A DNA stretch of 64,000 nt from JAWLCA01 sp041687395 (GTDB taxonomy: Bacteria > Pseudomonadota > Alphaproteobacteria > Rhodobacterales > Rhodobacteraceae), in contig JAWLCA010000016.1 of assembly GCA_041687395.1 (NCBI GenBank), positions 1 through 64,000 on the forward strand. Reading direction: 5' to 3'. A program made the position numbers and the translations under genes. Positions 43,921 to 53,081 of this stretch are shown one piece after another (the stretch's first letter is position 1; each line of letters opens with the position of its first letter). Under the pieces are notes generated by a model that was not told where the DNA came from, ran no database searches, and was given only the letters and a program-made list of their open reading frames with translations.

Positions 43921-43982
43921 TGTGCACGCGTGCACAATATCTCAAGTTATTGAAAGAATGAGATTTCGTCTTTTTTGTTAAC
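43921..43982 (+). repeat. Intergenic element copy D (CACGCGTG palindrome, N44, GTTAAC)
   Basis: CACGCGTG at 43925-43932 and GTTAAC at 43977-43982 are 44 nt apart, in the opposite orientation to the other three copies because the adjoining gene is on the plus strand. The palindrome is TGTGCACGCGTGCACA (43921-43936). A second stem ATCTCA/TGAGAT follows, and TTTTTT touches GTTAAC. It shares CAAG, TGAAA and ATTTC at identical offsets with copy C. Confidence 0.87.
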
Positions 43983-44014
43983 CTGATCGCAACCAATGAA
44001 CAGGCCCCCGCGAG

Positions 44015-44073
44015 GGCCAGACCTTTGCGCTTGCTGGTGCAGTTTCGGGCTGTTGCGGCCGCGTGGTCTGGCC
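44015..44073. repeat. Inverted repeat GGCCAGACC/GGTCTGGCC
   Basis: Perfect 9-bp arms at 44015-44023 and 44065-44073 enclose 41 nt. Each arm is followed on the plus strand by TTTGCGC. It lies between element copy D and the end of the methyltransferase gene. It may be part of a convergent termination region; I see no gene in 43983-44162. Confidence 0.4.
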
Positions 44074-44162
44074 TTTGCGCGCCCCATGGGCGGTGTGCGG
44101 ACATGGCCGACCTTGATCATGAACACGCGGCGATCTTCCAACATGACAGCCGCTTTGGAAGC

Positions 44163-44988
44163 CTATGCCGCCACCGCCCTCGTCACGACTGCCGGGATTG
44201 GTACGTCCCACACTGGACCGGCTCCATGCTTTGCCAGCACCATGGCAACAACTGCGGCGCGGATTGCAGCCGCGTTCTCTTGTGGTTGTGGACGCAACAA
44301 TGCTCCGCCGCGTGCGGTTCCTTCGCGAAAGAAATCAAATGGCGCACCGGGATCATCCACGCGCCACATGGAGGCGACAGTGGTACAGTGGCAATCCCTG
44401 AACCCGGCAGACTCCAAAGCCGGAAAGGACAGGACCGGATCGGCGTAGTCGTTCGCCCCGGGTCCCGGAGGCAGGCTGATGTCAGGGTGTCCATGCGCCG
44501 CGATTGCGCCAAAGACATAGCCGAGCGCTGTATCCACTTCCGGTCCGCACCAGACCGAAAACGCCAACTTGCCCCCAGGCCGCAGCACCCGCCGCGCCTC
44601 CTTCAAAACCCTTGGTGGGTCAGGCACGTGTGGAATCCCGAAGCCGATGGTGACAACATCGAACTCCGCTTCACCGAACTCCAGATTCATTGCGTCGCCC
44701 TCGACGAAGCGTGCGTCCGGCACAGCGTCTCGTGCCATCGCAAGCATTGCGGGCGAGAAATCGAGGCCCGTCACTCTTGCGCCGCAACCGATCAATCCCG
44801 CGGTGACATTGCCATGCCCGCAGCACAGATCAAGCGCTTCAATGCCCGGCTCGGCCTGGACGGCTGCAACGATATGTGGAACCACCCATGTCGGCGGCGC
44901 GTGCAAAAACACGAGCATACGATTGCGCCAAATCCGCATCTGACCACTCGCGCTTCTCCAGAGCCGCAAAAGTGTCGGTTCCTGACAT
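44163..44988 (-). pseudogene. Class I SAM-dependent methyltransferase, frameshifted near the N-terminus
   Basis: The methyltransferase core is intact: EALDLCCGHGNVTAGLIGCG (SAM loop), VTGLDFSPAMLAMARDAV, RFVEGDAMNLEF and LRPGGKLAFSVWCGP. The natural start is the ATG at 44988 in another frame, after GGGGGGAA, encoding MSGTDTFAALEKREWSDADL then AQSYARVFARAADM. At 44885-44887 the G-run has one base too many (GGG where ATG-GTG-GTT needs GG). Removing it joins the two parts as AADMVVPHIVAAVQ. Either a real mutation or a sequencing error. The gene is poorer in GC than its neighbours, so it may be acquired. The substrate is unknown. Confidence 0.82.
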
Positions 44989-45110
44989 TGGGTTCCCCCC
45001 AAGCCTCTCTGAATGCTACCAGAGTTTGATCATATCGGAACCAACCGTGCCGGCGACCGGTCCGCTTTGGCCTCGAAGCGGACATGAGCCAAGCCTGCAC
45101 CAAGAAACGC

Positions 45111-45136
45111 AAAAGGCCCCCGCGCGGGGGGCCTTT
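45111..45136 (-). terminator. Terminator of the etfBA operon
   Basis: A GC-rich hairpin, read on the minus strand as AAAGGCCCCCCGCGCGGGGG closing with CCTTTT, lies 20 bp beyond the etfA stop. Only a short T-run follows. Confidence 0.75.
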
Positions 45137-45155
45137 CAAGTGATCCGCGTTGGGA

Positions 45156-46082
45156 TCAGAGCTTTTCGGTCAGTTCTGGCACCACCTGGAACAGGTCGCC
45201 CACAAGGCCGTAGTCGGCGACCTGGAAGATCGGGGCTTCCTCGTCCTTGTTGATCGCGACGATGACCTTCGAGTCCTTCATCCCCGCCAGGTGCTGGATT
45301 GCGCCCGAGATGCCGACGGCGATGTAGAGCTGCGGGGCAACGACCTTGCCGGTCTGGCCGACCTGCCAGTCGTTGGGCGCGTAGCCCGAGTCGACCGCGG
45401 CGCGGGACGCGCCGACGGCGGCGCCCAGCTTGTCGGCCAGCCCCTCGATCAGCTTGAAGTCATCCTCGGACCCCACGCCGCGGCCGCCGGAGACGACGAT
45501 GCCGGCACTCGTCAGTTCCGGGCGGTCGGTGGCGGCGACCTTGTCCTCGACCCATTCCGACAGGCCGGGGTTTTCGGTCACGCCGATGGTTTCCACCGGG
45601 GCAGGGCCGCCGTCGCCCGCCGCATCGAAGGTGGAGGTGCGGATGGTGACGACCTTGGTGGCATCCGAGGATTTCACCGTCTGGATCGCGTTGCCGGCGT
45701 AGATCGGGCGTTCGAACGTGTCGGCGTCGATCACGCCCGAGGCGTCGGAGATGATCATCACATCGAGCAGCGCGGCCACGCGGGGCATGACGTTCTTGGC
45801 ATCCGTCGTGGCCGGGGCGAGGATGTGGCTGTAGTCGCCCGCCAAGCTGGCGATCAGCGCGGCGGTGGGTTCGGCCAGACGGTGGCCGAGGCCGGCATCC
45901 TCGGCACAGAGCACCTTGGCCACGCCGTCGATCTTTGCGGCCTCGGCCGCCGCATCGGCGGCGCGGGCGCCAGCGCAGAGCACGGTGACCTCGCCCAGCT
46001 TGGTCGCGGCGGTCACGGCCTTGGCGGTGGCGTCGCGGTTCAGGTGCCCGTCGGTCACCTCGGCAAACAGAAGAACGGCCAT
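45156..46082 (-). CDS. etfA: Electron transfer flavoprotein, alpha subunit
   Basis: 308 residues. The C-terminal FAD-binding domain begins near residue 175 with TSAGIVVSGGRGVGSEDDFK and includes LGAAVGASRAAVDSGYAPND, GQTGKVVAPQLYIAVGISGA and IVAINKDEEAPIF. With EtfB it carries electrons from acyl-CoA and other dehydrogenases to ETF:ubiquinone oxidoreductase. It overlaps the end of etfB by one base. Confidence 0.96.
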   Translation of the reverse strand: MAVLLFAEVTDGHLNRDATAKAVTAATKLGEVTVLCAGARAADAAAEAAKIDGVAKVLCAEDAGLGHRLAEPTAALIASLAGDYSHILAPATTDAKNVMPRVAALLDVMIISDASGVIDADTFERPIYAGNAIQTVKSSDATKVVTIRTSTFDAAGDGGPAPVETIGVTENPGLSEWVEDKVAATDRPELTSAGIVVSGGRGVGSEDDFKLIEGLADKLGAAVGASRAAVDSGYAPNDWQVGQTGKVVAPQLYIAVGISGAIQHLAGMKDSKVIVAINKDEEAPIFQVADYGLVGDLFQVVPELTEKL

Positions 46083-46843
46083 CAGATCACCCCCGCTTCG
46101 TCTTTCAGTTTCGCGATCAGCTCATCGACCGAGCCGACCTTCACGCCCGCCTTGCGGCCCGCAGGCTCGGTCGTCTTCACCACCGTCAGGCGCGGCGCGA
46201 CATCGACGCCGTAATCGGCAGGCGTCTTTTCATCCAGCGGCTTCTTCTTGGCCTTCATGATGTTGGGCAGGCTGGCATAGCGCGGCTCGTTCAGGCGCAG
46301 GTCCACCGTCACGATGGCGGGCATTTTCACCTTGATGGTCTGAAGGCCGCCGTCGACCTCTCGCGTTACGAGCGCATGGTCGCCCTCGACCACGACTTCC
46401 GAGGCGAAGGCCGCCTGGCTCCAGCCCAGAAGGGCGGCAAGCATCTGGCCGGTGGCGTTCATGTCGTTGTCGATGGCCTGCTTGCCGGCCAGCACGAGGC
46501 CCGGCTTCTCCTCGTCGATCACGGCCTTCAGCAGTTTGGCGACGGCCAGCGGTTCGATGTCGGTGTGCACGTCATCGGCGGCGACAATCAGGATCGCGCG
46601 GTCGGCGCCCATGGCCAGCGCGGTGCGCAGCGTCTCCTGCGCCTGCTTCACGCCGATGGAGACGGCCACGATTTCGTCGGCCACGCCCTTTTCCTTCAGC
46701 CGGATCGCCTCTTCCACGGCGATCTCGTCAAAGGGGTTCATCGACATCTTGACGTTGGCAAGGTCCACGCCCGATCCGTCGGCCTTGACCCGCACCTTCA
46801 CGTTGTAGTCGATCACCCGCTTCACGGGCACCAGAATCTTCAT
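46082..46843 (-). CDS. etfB: Electron transfer flavoprotein, beta subunit
   Basis: 253 residues. The start MKILVPVKRVIDYNVKVRVK is the family start. The ETF-beta signature VDLRLNEPRYASLPNIMKAK lies near residue 185. It binds AMP and contacts dehydrogenase partners. It is the first gene of the etfB-etfA pair. Its upstream gap (46844-46977) contains the ald terminator. Confidence 0.96.
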   Translation of the reverse strand: MKILVPVKRVIDYNVKVRVKADGSGVDLANVKMSMNPFDEIAVEEAIRLKEKGVADEIVAVSIGVKQAQETLRTALAMGADRAILIVAADDVHTDIEPLAVAKLLKAVIDEEKPGLVLAGKQAIDNDMNATGQMLAALLGWSQAAFASEVVVEGDHALVTREVDGGLQTIKVKMPAIVTVDLRLNEPRYASLPNIMKAKKKPLDEKTPADYGVDVAPRLTVVKTTEPAGRKAGVKVGSVDELIAKLKDEAGVI

Positions 46844-46920
46844 GCCAAATCCTTTCCCCTTCGCGCCCCGGCGGGCGCTTCCCCCGGTTTCCTACCGCCT
46901 CGACCCCCGTGGTTACAGCG

Positions 46921-46943
46921 AAAAAACGACGCCCCGCCGCGTC
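46921..46943 (-). terminator. Intrinsic terminator of ald
   Basis: On the minus strand GACGC, a 6-nt loop and GCGTC are followed by GTTTTTT. It lies 34 bp after the ald stop and before etfB. Confidence 0.75.
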
Positions 46944-46977
46944 GGGACGCCGCGTTTTTCGCGTGCTCGGGCGGCGA

Positions 46978-48096
46978 TTACTTCGCGAGCGCCAGTTTCG
47001 GGGCCAGCACGTCGATCCCCAGCGCCTTTCCGACGGCATAATAGGTCAGGTGGCCGGCGTGGGTGTTCAGCCCGTTGAGCAGGTGCGGGTCGTCCTCGCA
47101 GGCCTTGCGCCAGCCCTTGTTCGCGAGCGCCAGCATGAAGGGCATGGTGGCGTTGCCGAGCGCGAGGGTCGAGGTGCGCGGCACCGCGCCGGGCATGTTG
47201 GCGACGCAGTAGTGCATGATGCCGTCGACCTCGTAGATCGGATCCTGGTGGGTGGTCGCTTTCGAGGTCTCGAAGCAGCCGCCCTGATCGATGGCGACAT
47301 CCACCAGTGCCGCGCCCGGGCGCATGCGGGCCAGTTGCGCGCGGCTGATCAGCTTGGGCGCGGCGGCACCGGGCACCAGCACCGCGCCGATGATCATGTC
47401 AGCCTGCGGCAGCAGTTCCTCCAGGGCCTCTGCGCTGGAATACTGGGTGGTCAGGCGGCCCATGAACACGTCATCCAGATAGCTCATCCGCGGGATGGAG
47501 CGGTCGAGGACGGTGACGTTGGCGCCCATCCCCACCGCGACGCGGGCGGCCGCGGTACCGACGACGCCGCCGCCCACGATCACCACATCCGCCGGACGCA
47601 CGCCCGGCACACCGCCCATCAGCACGCCGCGCCCGCCATTGGCCTTTTGCAGGGTCCAGGCGCCGGTCTGTGGGGCGAGCCGGCCCGCAACTTCGGACAT
47701 CGGCGCCAGAAGCGGCAGGCCGCCGCGATCATCGGTCACCGTTTCATAGGCGATGGCGGTCACGCCACTGTCCAGCAGGTCGCGCGTCTGGTCGGGGTCG
47801 GGGGCGAGGTGGAGGTAGGTGAACAGAACCTGCCCCTCGCGCAGGCGCTTGCGTTCCACGGCCTGGGGTTCCTTCACCTTCACGATCATCTCGGCGGTCG
47901 CGAACACCTCTTCGGCGGTGTCGAGGATCGTGGCACCGAGGGTGCGATAGTCGTCGTCGGTGAAGCCGGCGCCAAGGCCGGCGCCGGTCTCGATCAGCAC
48001 CTCGTGGCCGCTGGCGATGGCTTCGCGGGCGGCGTCGGGCGTCATGCCGACGCGGAATTCCTGTGGCTTGATCTCTTTCGGGCAACCGATCTTCAT
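46978..48096 (-). CDS. ald: Alanine dehydrogenase
   Basis: 372 residues. The N-terminal domain MKIGCPKEIKPQEFRVGMTP and VKVKEPQ carry the catalytic Lys. The NAD-binding motif is VVIVGGGVVGTAAARVAVGM near residue 170. DVAIDQGGCFETSK contains the Asp of the active site. It interconverts alanine and pyruvate plus ammonia. AGGAGG precedes the ATG at 48096. It is divergent from an Lrp-type regulator that presumably controls it. Confidence 0.95.
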   Translation of the reverse strand: MKIGCPKEIKPQEFRVGMTPDAAREAIASGHEVLIETGAGLGAGFTDDDYRTLGATILDTAEEVFATAEMIVKVKEPQAVERKRLREGQVLFTYLHLAPDPDQTRDLLDSGVTAIAYETVTDDRGGLPLLAPMSEVAGRLAPQTGAWTLQKANGGRGVLMGGVPGVRPADVVIVGGGVVGTAAARVAVGMGANVTVLDRSIPRMSYLDDVFMGRLTTQYSSAEALEELLPQADMIIGAVLVPGAAAPKLISRAQLARMRPGAALVDVAIDQGGCFETSKATTHQDPIYEVDGIMHYCVANMPGAVPRTSTLALGNATMPFMLALANKGWRKACEDDPHLLNGLNTHAGHLTYYAVGKALGIDVLAPKLALAK

Positions 48097-48233
48097 CACG
48101 TCCTCCTTGGGAATATGCCGGCACTCTAGCGCATGTGCTTGCGAATTGGCTTGAAATCGGCGCTGGTGTCGGCCCCCGGAATTGGTAGAGTTTCCGGCGA
48201 TGGGGCCGATTGGCGAAAGGATCATGCGAGGCG

Positions 48234-48692
48234 ATGACACTTGACGCGACGGACCGCCGGATATTGACCGTCCTGCAACAGCAGGGCCGGATCTCGAACG
48301 CGGAACTGTCCGAGCGGGTGCATCTGTCGCCCTCGGCCTGCCACCGGCGGGTGCAGAGGCTGGAGGCGGACGGCTACATCCGCGACTACGTGGCGCTGCT
48401 GGACCTGCGCAAGCTGGGCAGGCCCACGACCGTGTTCGTTGAGATCACGCTGCAGGGGCAGGCGGACGAGGTTCTGGAAGCCTTTGAGCGCGAGGTGGCA
48501 CGGGTGCCGGATGTGCTGGAATGCCACTTGATGGCGGGCACGGCCGACTATCTGCTGAAGGTGGTGGCCGAGGATACCGAGGATTTCGCCCGTATCCACC
48601 GCCAGCACCTGGCGCGGCTGCCCGGCGTGGCGCAGATGCAGTCGTCGTTCGCGCTGCGCACGGTGTTCAAGACCACGGCGATCCCGGTCTGA
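48234..48692 (+). CDS. Lrp/AsnC family regulator, divergent from ald
   Basis: 152 residues. The winged helix is LDATDRRILTVLQQQGRISN followed by ELSERVHLSPSACHRRVQRL. The RAM domain runs from about residue 65 (TVFVEITLQGQADEVL) to the ligand segment GTADYLLKVVAEDTEDF. The arrangement matches AldR/BkdR-type activators of alanine dehydrogenase. GCGAGGCG precedes the ATG. The 137-bp gap between the two starts should hold the operator; I see no clean dyad. Confidence 0.88.
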   Translation: MTLDATDRRILTVLQQQGRISNAELSERVHLSPSACHRRVQRLEADGYIRDYVALLDLRKLGRPTTVFVEITLQGQADEVLEAFEREVARVPDVLECHLMAGTADYLLKVVAEDTEDFARIHRQHLARLPGVAQMQSSFALRTVFKTTAIPV

Positions 48693-48706
48693 TCCGCGGG
48701 GCGCAG

Positions 48707-48721
48707 GTAACCTTCTGTTAA
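48707..48721. promoter_or_regulatory. CtrA-like site (one mismatch) before the hybrid kinase gene
   Basis: GTAACCTTCTGTTAA fits TTAA-N7-TTAA except for the first base. It lies 72 bp before the preferred kinase start at 48794. Confidence 0.35.
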
Positions 48722-48793
48722 CCTCTTTGGCGGCCAATGGACGCAGGCCACCAAGTCGCTTGCCGGCGAGTCACGATTGACCGGACCCGCGCC

Positions 48794-51700
48794 ATGAACG
48801 AGACGGCCAAGCTCGATGCTCCCTTCGCCCAGGCGCAGATGGAGCAGTTTTTCCACGCGGCAGTGGACATGTTCTTCATTGCCGATCGCCGGGGCGATCT
48901 GCGGCAGATCAACCCCGCCTGGCAGCGGACACTGGGGCACGACGATGCCAACCTGATGGGCCGAGGCTGGCGCGCCCACATCCATCCCGACGATGTCGGC
49001 ATCGTGGCCGCAGCGCTGAGGGCGCTCGGGCGGGGAGAGCGGATCGGCGTGTTTCGCATCCGCTTCCGCGCCGCATTCGGGGACTGGCGCTGGCTGGAAT
49101 GGACACCCGCGCCACCGAGCGGCGACGGCAGTATCCTGGCCACGGTGCGCGACGTGACGGCTGCGGCCAAGGCGGTCGCCGAGGTCGGCGAGATCGAGGA
49201 CTGTGCCGGTATCGGACGGTGGGAGATCGACCCCGCGTTGCAGGCCACATTCTGGTCGCCGATGGTCCACCTTCTGCTTGGCAGCGATCCCGAGGGCGAT
49301 CCGCCGGCTCCGGAAAGTCTGATCGACCGGTTCCCGCCAGAGGCGCAGGCAAGGCTGCGTCCGGCGCTGGAGGAGCTGGAGGCAGAGGGCACGGGCTTTC
49401 GGCTGGAACTGGCGCGGATCGGCGCGGATGGCCGGCGGCAGCGGATTCGCGTCACGGGGGCTGCCGAATTGCGCAATGGCCGGCCCGCGCGCCTGTATGG
49501 AACGGTCGAGGACGTCACCCGAGATCACGAAGAATGGAGCGCGCCCTACCGGCTGGCCAATATCGCGCTGCGGACCACGAACCTGCTGGTGATCGTGACC
49601 GATGCCGTCCGGCGGATCAGTTGGGTCAATCCCGCCTTCGAGCAGTTCACCGGCTACACGATGCCCGAGGTGATGGGCCGCAACCCGGGCAGCTTCATGC
49701 AGTCGGAGCGCACCGATCCGGAGACCATTGCGGAACTGCGTGCGGCCTTTGCCGCGGGTCGGCCGGTGCGGGTGGAGATTCAGAACCGGTCGAAATCGGG
49801 CGTTCACTACTGGGCGGATCTGGATATCCAGCCGATCCGCGACGCGCGGGGCGGACTGACCGGCTTCATCGCGATCCAGAGCGACATCACGGCGCGCAAG
49901 ACGCTTGAGGGCGCGCTGCGGGCCGAGCGGAACCGACTGCGTGCGACGCTGGACGCGATGCCCGATCTGGTGATGGAGGTGAACGCCAACGGTTTCTACA
50001 CCGGTTTTCACTCCAGCGGTGTGACCGAGCCGCCGGTTCCACCGGATCTGTTTCTGGGCCGGAGGCCCGAGGATGCCTTTGAGCCCGAGGTTGCCGCCGT
50101 CTTTCGCAAGGCCATGGCAGAGACCCGCCGCACGGGACGGTCCGACCCGCACGAGTTCCAGACCGCGAGCGCAGAGGGCGCGCGGTGGTTCGAGTTGTCG
50201 GCCTCATGCCGCGCGGTGGAGCGCGAGGGGGATGAGCCGGGCTACGTGCTGGTGCTGCGCGACATCTCGCGCCGGGTTCAGCAGCAGCGGTCGATCGCGC
50301 GCACGACAGAACTTTTCAAGGGTCTGTTCGACCGCTCGCCCATAGCGATCGCGCTGAGCGACCTTGAGACCAGCGCGTTCCTGGATGTCAATCAGGCCTA
50401 TGCCGAAATGGTGGGCCTCCGGCGCGAGGACCTTCTGGCGGCGGATCCCGCCTCGCTGGCCGGGCGCCTGGGGTGGGCGGACAGCCTGTGGGCCGGCAAT
50501 GCCGAATTGTTGCGTGACGGCCGCTACGGACCGAAGGACCTTTCCTGCCGGAGGGCTGACGGCAGCGTCTTCACGGCGCAGGTGCGTGCGCTGCTGCTGG
50601 ATGATGTCGATGGCCGTCGAAGGGTCTGGACCTTCATCGAGGACATCAGCACCCGTCGCAGGCGCGAAGCCGAGCGCGAGCGCTTGATGCGCGCAGCCTC
50701 GGAAGCGCGGCGGCGGCTGGAGGATGCGCTGTCCGTCCTGCCCGACGGCTTCGTCTATTTCGACGCCGACGACCGGCTGGTCATGTGCAACGATCGCTAT
50801 CGCGAGTTCTATCCGCTGTCGGCCGAGGCAATGGTGCCCGGCGCGCGGTTCGAGGATATCCTGCGGCTCGGCATGGCCCGCGGTCAGAACCCCGCCGCCG
50901 CCGGGCGCGAGGAAGAGTGGCTGGCCGAGCGACTGAACGGCGCGGAGTGTTCGATCAACGGTCAGGAGCAGCGGCTGTTCGACGGGCGATGGCTGCGTGT
51001 CATCGAACGGCGCACCCCCGAAGGCGGGCGCGTCGGTACCCGGATCGACATCACCGCCCTGAAAGAGGCCGAAGCCCGCCTTGCCAGCATCATCGAGGGC
51101 GCGCGGGTCGGCATCTGGGAATGGTCGTCGACGACGAGGACGAGCACCGCGAACGAGCAATGGGCGCAGATGCTGGGGCGCGATTGGGCAGCGGTGAACC
51201 CGCTGCCCTCGGAGCAGTGGCGCGAGATCGTCCATCCGGACGATCTGGTCCAGATCGACAAGGTGCTGGCGCCGGCCCTTGCCGGGATGACGGACAGGGT
51301 GGAATACGAATACCGGATGCGCCACAGCGCAGGGCACTGGGTCTGGATTCTGACCCGAGCGCGCGCAACCCGGCATGCCGACGGCTCGGTGCAGCTCGCT
51401 GGCGTCAACCTGGACATCAGCGAGCGCAAGAGGCTTGAGGCGACGCTCGAGACCGAGCGCGATTACCTGGCGCGGTTGATGGAAACCAGCATCTCGGGCA
51501 TCGTTGCAGTCGACGCCGAGGGACGCATCCTTTTCGCGAACCGCGAGGCCGAGTCGATCCTTGAACTGGTCAGTGCGGACGATCCGGAAGAGGGCTATGC
51601 CGACCCGCCGTGGCGGATCGAGGCGATCGACGGGTCCGAGGTGCCGGCGGGTGATCTGCCGACGCAAAGGGTTTTGTCCGGGGGCGACGTGGTCCGCGAC

Positions 51701-53014
51701 CTTCGTTACGCCATCGTCTGGCCCGATGGGCGGCGCCGCGCGCTGTCGGTCAATGCTGCACCGATCTCGCAGCCGGGTCTTGGCGCGCGGGTCGTCTGTT
51801 CGATCACCGACATCACCGAACGGCTGGAGGCCGAAGCGGCCCTGCGCGAGGCAGCCGAGCGGGCCCAGGTGGCCAGCCGCACGAAATCGCAGTTCCTGGC
51901 CAACATGAGCCATGAGATCCGGACACCTTTGAACGGGGTACTGGGCATGGCCGAGATTCTGCACGACCTGGTGACCGACACCGAGCAGCGCGAGATGGTG
52001 GGCATGATCCGCGAGTCCGGCGAGACGTTGCTGGGGGTGCTCAACGATATCCTCGACCTGTCGAAGATCGAGGCCGGAAAACTCGCGCTGGAGGCAACGC
52101 TGTTCCGTCCAGCCGATCTGGTCGGGAAGATCGAGGCGATGCACGGATTGATGGCGCGGGAAAAGGGCCTTGAGCTTGATGTCTACACCAGCACCACCGC
52201 CGATCGCCGCCGTCTTGGTGACCCGCATCGCCTGATGCAGATTCTGCACAATCTGGTCGGAAATGCAGTGAAGTTCACCGATTCGGGATCGGTCCGGCTG
52301 ATCCTGCGGGCAGAGCCCGGCGGCCCGCTGCGCATCGAGATCACCGATACCGGAATCGGAATGAGCGTCGATCAGCTTCAGCGGGTCTTCGAGGATTTCG
52401 AGCAGGCCGACGGCAGCATGACACGACGCTACGGCGGCACGGGGCTGGGCATGTCCATCGTGCGCCGGTTGATCGACATGATGGGCGGCACGATTCGCGT
52501 GAATAGCACCCCGGGGCAGGGCACGTCGGTCTTTGTCGATCTGCCCCTTCCGGATGCGGATGACATGGCCGATGAGGATGCGCCTGCGCCCGAGGTTCCG
52601 GCTGCTGTGTCGCTGCGGTCGGTGCGGATCCTTGCTGCCGAGGATAGCGCCACCAACCGCCAGATCCTGGCGGGATTCCTGGGTTGGGCTGGTGCCGACG
52701 TCACGCTGGTCGAAAATGGTGCCGCCGCGGTCGAGGCATGGCGGGGTGGGGCCTTCGATCTTCTTCTGCTCGACATCGCGATGCCGGTGATGGACGGGTT
52801 GAGCGCCCTGGATGCGATGAAACAAGAGGCCCAGGCGGCCGGGATCGGCTTGCCCCCGGCCGTGGCGATCACGGCGAATGCCATGACCCATCAGATCGAG
52901 ACGATCGGCGCCGCGGGCTTCTGCGGTCACGTGTCCAAGCCCTTTGCCTGCCGTGGTTTGCTCGAAACCATTGCCGGCGCATTGGCGGCGCAGGACGGCC
53001 CTCCGAGTTGTTGA
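48794..53014 (+). CDS. Multi-PAS hybrid sensor histidine kinase
   Basis: 1406 residues with no membrane helix, so cytoplasmic. I count eight PAS-type modules, starting near residues 14, 125, 253, 374, 505, 637, 755 and 884; their ends read DVT, DIT or DIS as usual. The HisKA domain has FLANMSHEIRTPLNGVLGMA (His near 1038), HATPase_c has HNLVGNAVKFTDSG, DTGIGM and GGTGLGMS, and a C-terminal receiver from about 1277 has LLLLDIAMPVMDG with the phospho-acceptor Asp. The PAS modules may bind heme, flavin or small ligands; none can be assigned. The ATG at 48737 would add 19 residues. No membrane anchor or Hpt is present, so the phosphorelay partner is elsewhere or is the receiver gene at 53732. Confidence 0.93.
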   Translation: MNETAKLDAPFAQAQMEQFFHAAVDMFFIADRRGDLRQINPAWQRTLGHDDANLMGRGWRAHIHPDDVGIVAAALRALGRGERIGVFRIRFRAAFGDWRWLEWTPAPPSGDGSILATVRDVTAAAKAVAEVGEIEDCAGIGRWEIDPALQATFWSPMVHLLLGSDPEGDPPAPESLIDRFPPEAQARLRPALEELEAEGTGFRLELARIGADGRRQRIRVTGAAELRNGRPARLYGTVEDVTRDHEEWSAPYRLANIALRTTNLLVIVTDAVRRISWVNPAFEQFTGYTMPEVMGRNPGSFMQSERTDPETIAELRAAFAAGRPVRVEIQNRSKSGVHYWADLDIQPIRDARGGLTGFIAIQSDITARKTLEGALRAERNRLRATLDAMPDLVMEVNANGFYTGFHSSGVTEPPVPPDLFLGRRPEDAFEPEVAAVFRKAMAETRRTGRSDPHEFQTASAEGARWFELSASCRAVEREGDEPGYVLVLRDISRRVQQQRSIARTTELFKGLFDRSPIAIALSDLETSAFLDVNQAYAEMVGLRREDLLAADPASLAGRLGWADSLWAGNAELLRDGRYGPKDLSCRRADGSVFTAQVRALLLDDVDGRRRVWTFIEDISTRRRREAERERLMRAASEARRRLEDALSVLPDGFVYFDADDRLVMCNDRYREFYPLSAEAMVPGARFEDILRLGMARGQNPAAAGREEEWLAERLNGAECSINGQEQRLFDGRWLRVIERRTPEGGRVGTRIDITALKEAEARLASIIEGARVGIWEWSSTTRTSTANEQWAQMLGRDWAAVNPLPSEQWREIVHPDDLVQIDKVLAPALAGMTDRVEYEYRMRHSAGHWVWILTRARATRHADGSVQLAGVNLDISERKRLEATLETERDYLARLMETSISGIVAVDAEGRILFANREAESILELVSADDPEEGYADPPWRIEAIDGSEVPAGDLPTQRVLSGGDVVRDLRYAIVWPDGRRRALSVNAAPISQPGLGARVVCSITDITERLEAEAALREAAERAQVASRTKSQFLANMSHEIRTPLNGVLGMAEILHDLVTDTEQREMVGMIRESGETLLGVLNDILDLSKIEAGKLALEATLFRPADLVGKIEAMHGLMAREKGLELDVYTSTTADRRRLGDPHRLMQILHNLVGNAVKFTDSGSVRLILRAEPGGPLRIEITDTGIGMSVDQLQRVFEDFEQADGSMTRRYGGTGLGMSIVRRLIDMMGGTIRVNSTPGQGTSVFVDLPLPDADDMADEDAPAPEVPAAVSLRSVRILAAEDSATNRQILAGFLGWAGADVTLVENGAAAVEAWRGGAFDLLLLDIAMPVMDGLSALDAMKQEAQAAGIGLPPAVAITANAMTHQIETIGAAGFCGHVSKPFACRGLLETIAGALAAQDGPPSC

Positions 53015-53020
53015 GCCCGA

Positions 53021-53035
53021 TTAACCCTGCGTTAA
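53021..53035. promoter_or_regulatory. CtrA-type site TTAA-N7-TTAA upstream of a small membrane protein gene
   Basis: TTAACCCTGCGTTAA is a perfect match to the consensus. It begins 7 bp after the kinase stop codon and ends 46 bp before the ATG at 53082. Confidence 0.55.
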
Positions 53036-53081
53036 TCCCTGGATGCTTGCATGAGGGGATCGGCAGCAGGGGAGTCCGACC

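Noticed and set aside
43947..44144. 65-codon minus-strand frame after the methyltransferase
   Set aside because: It runs through the inverted repeat and element copy D, has no ribosome-binding site, and is rich in rare-looking composition; not a credible gene.
50204..52930. 908-codon minus-strand open frame
   Set aside because: It lies entirely within the PAS-kinase gene, whose domain motifs are unambiguous; antisense shadow.
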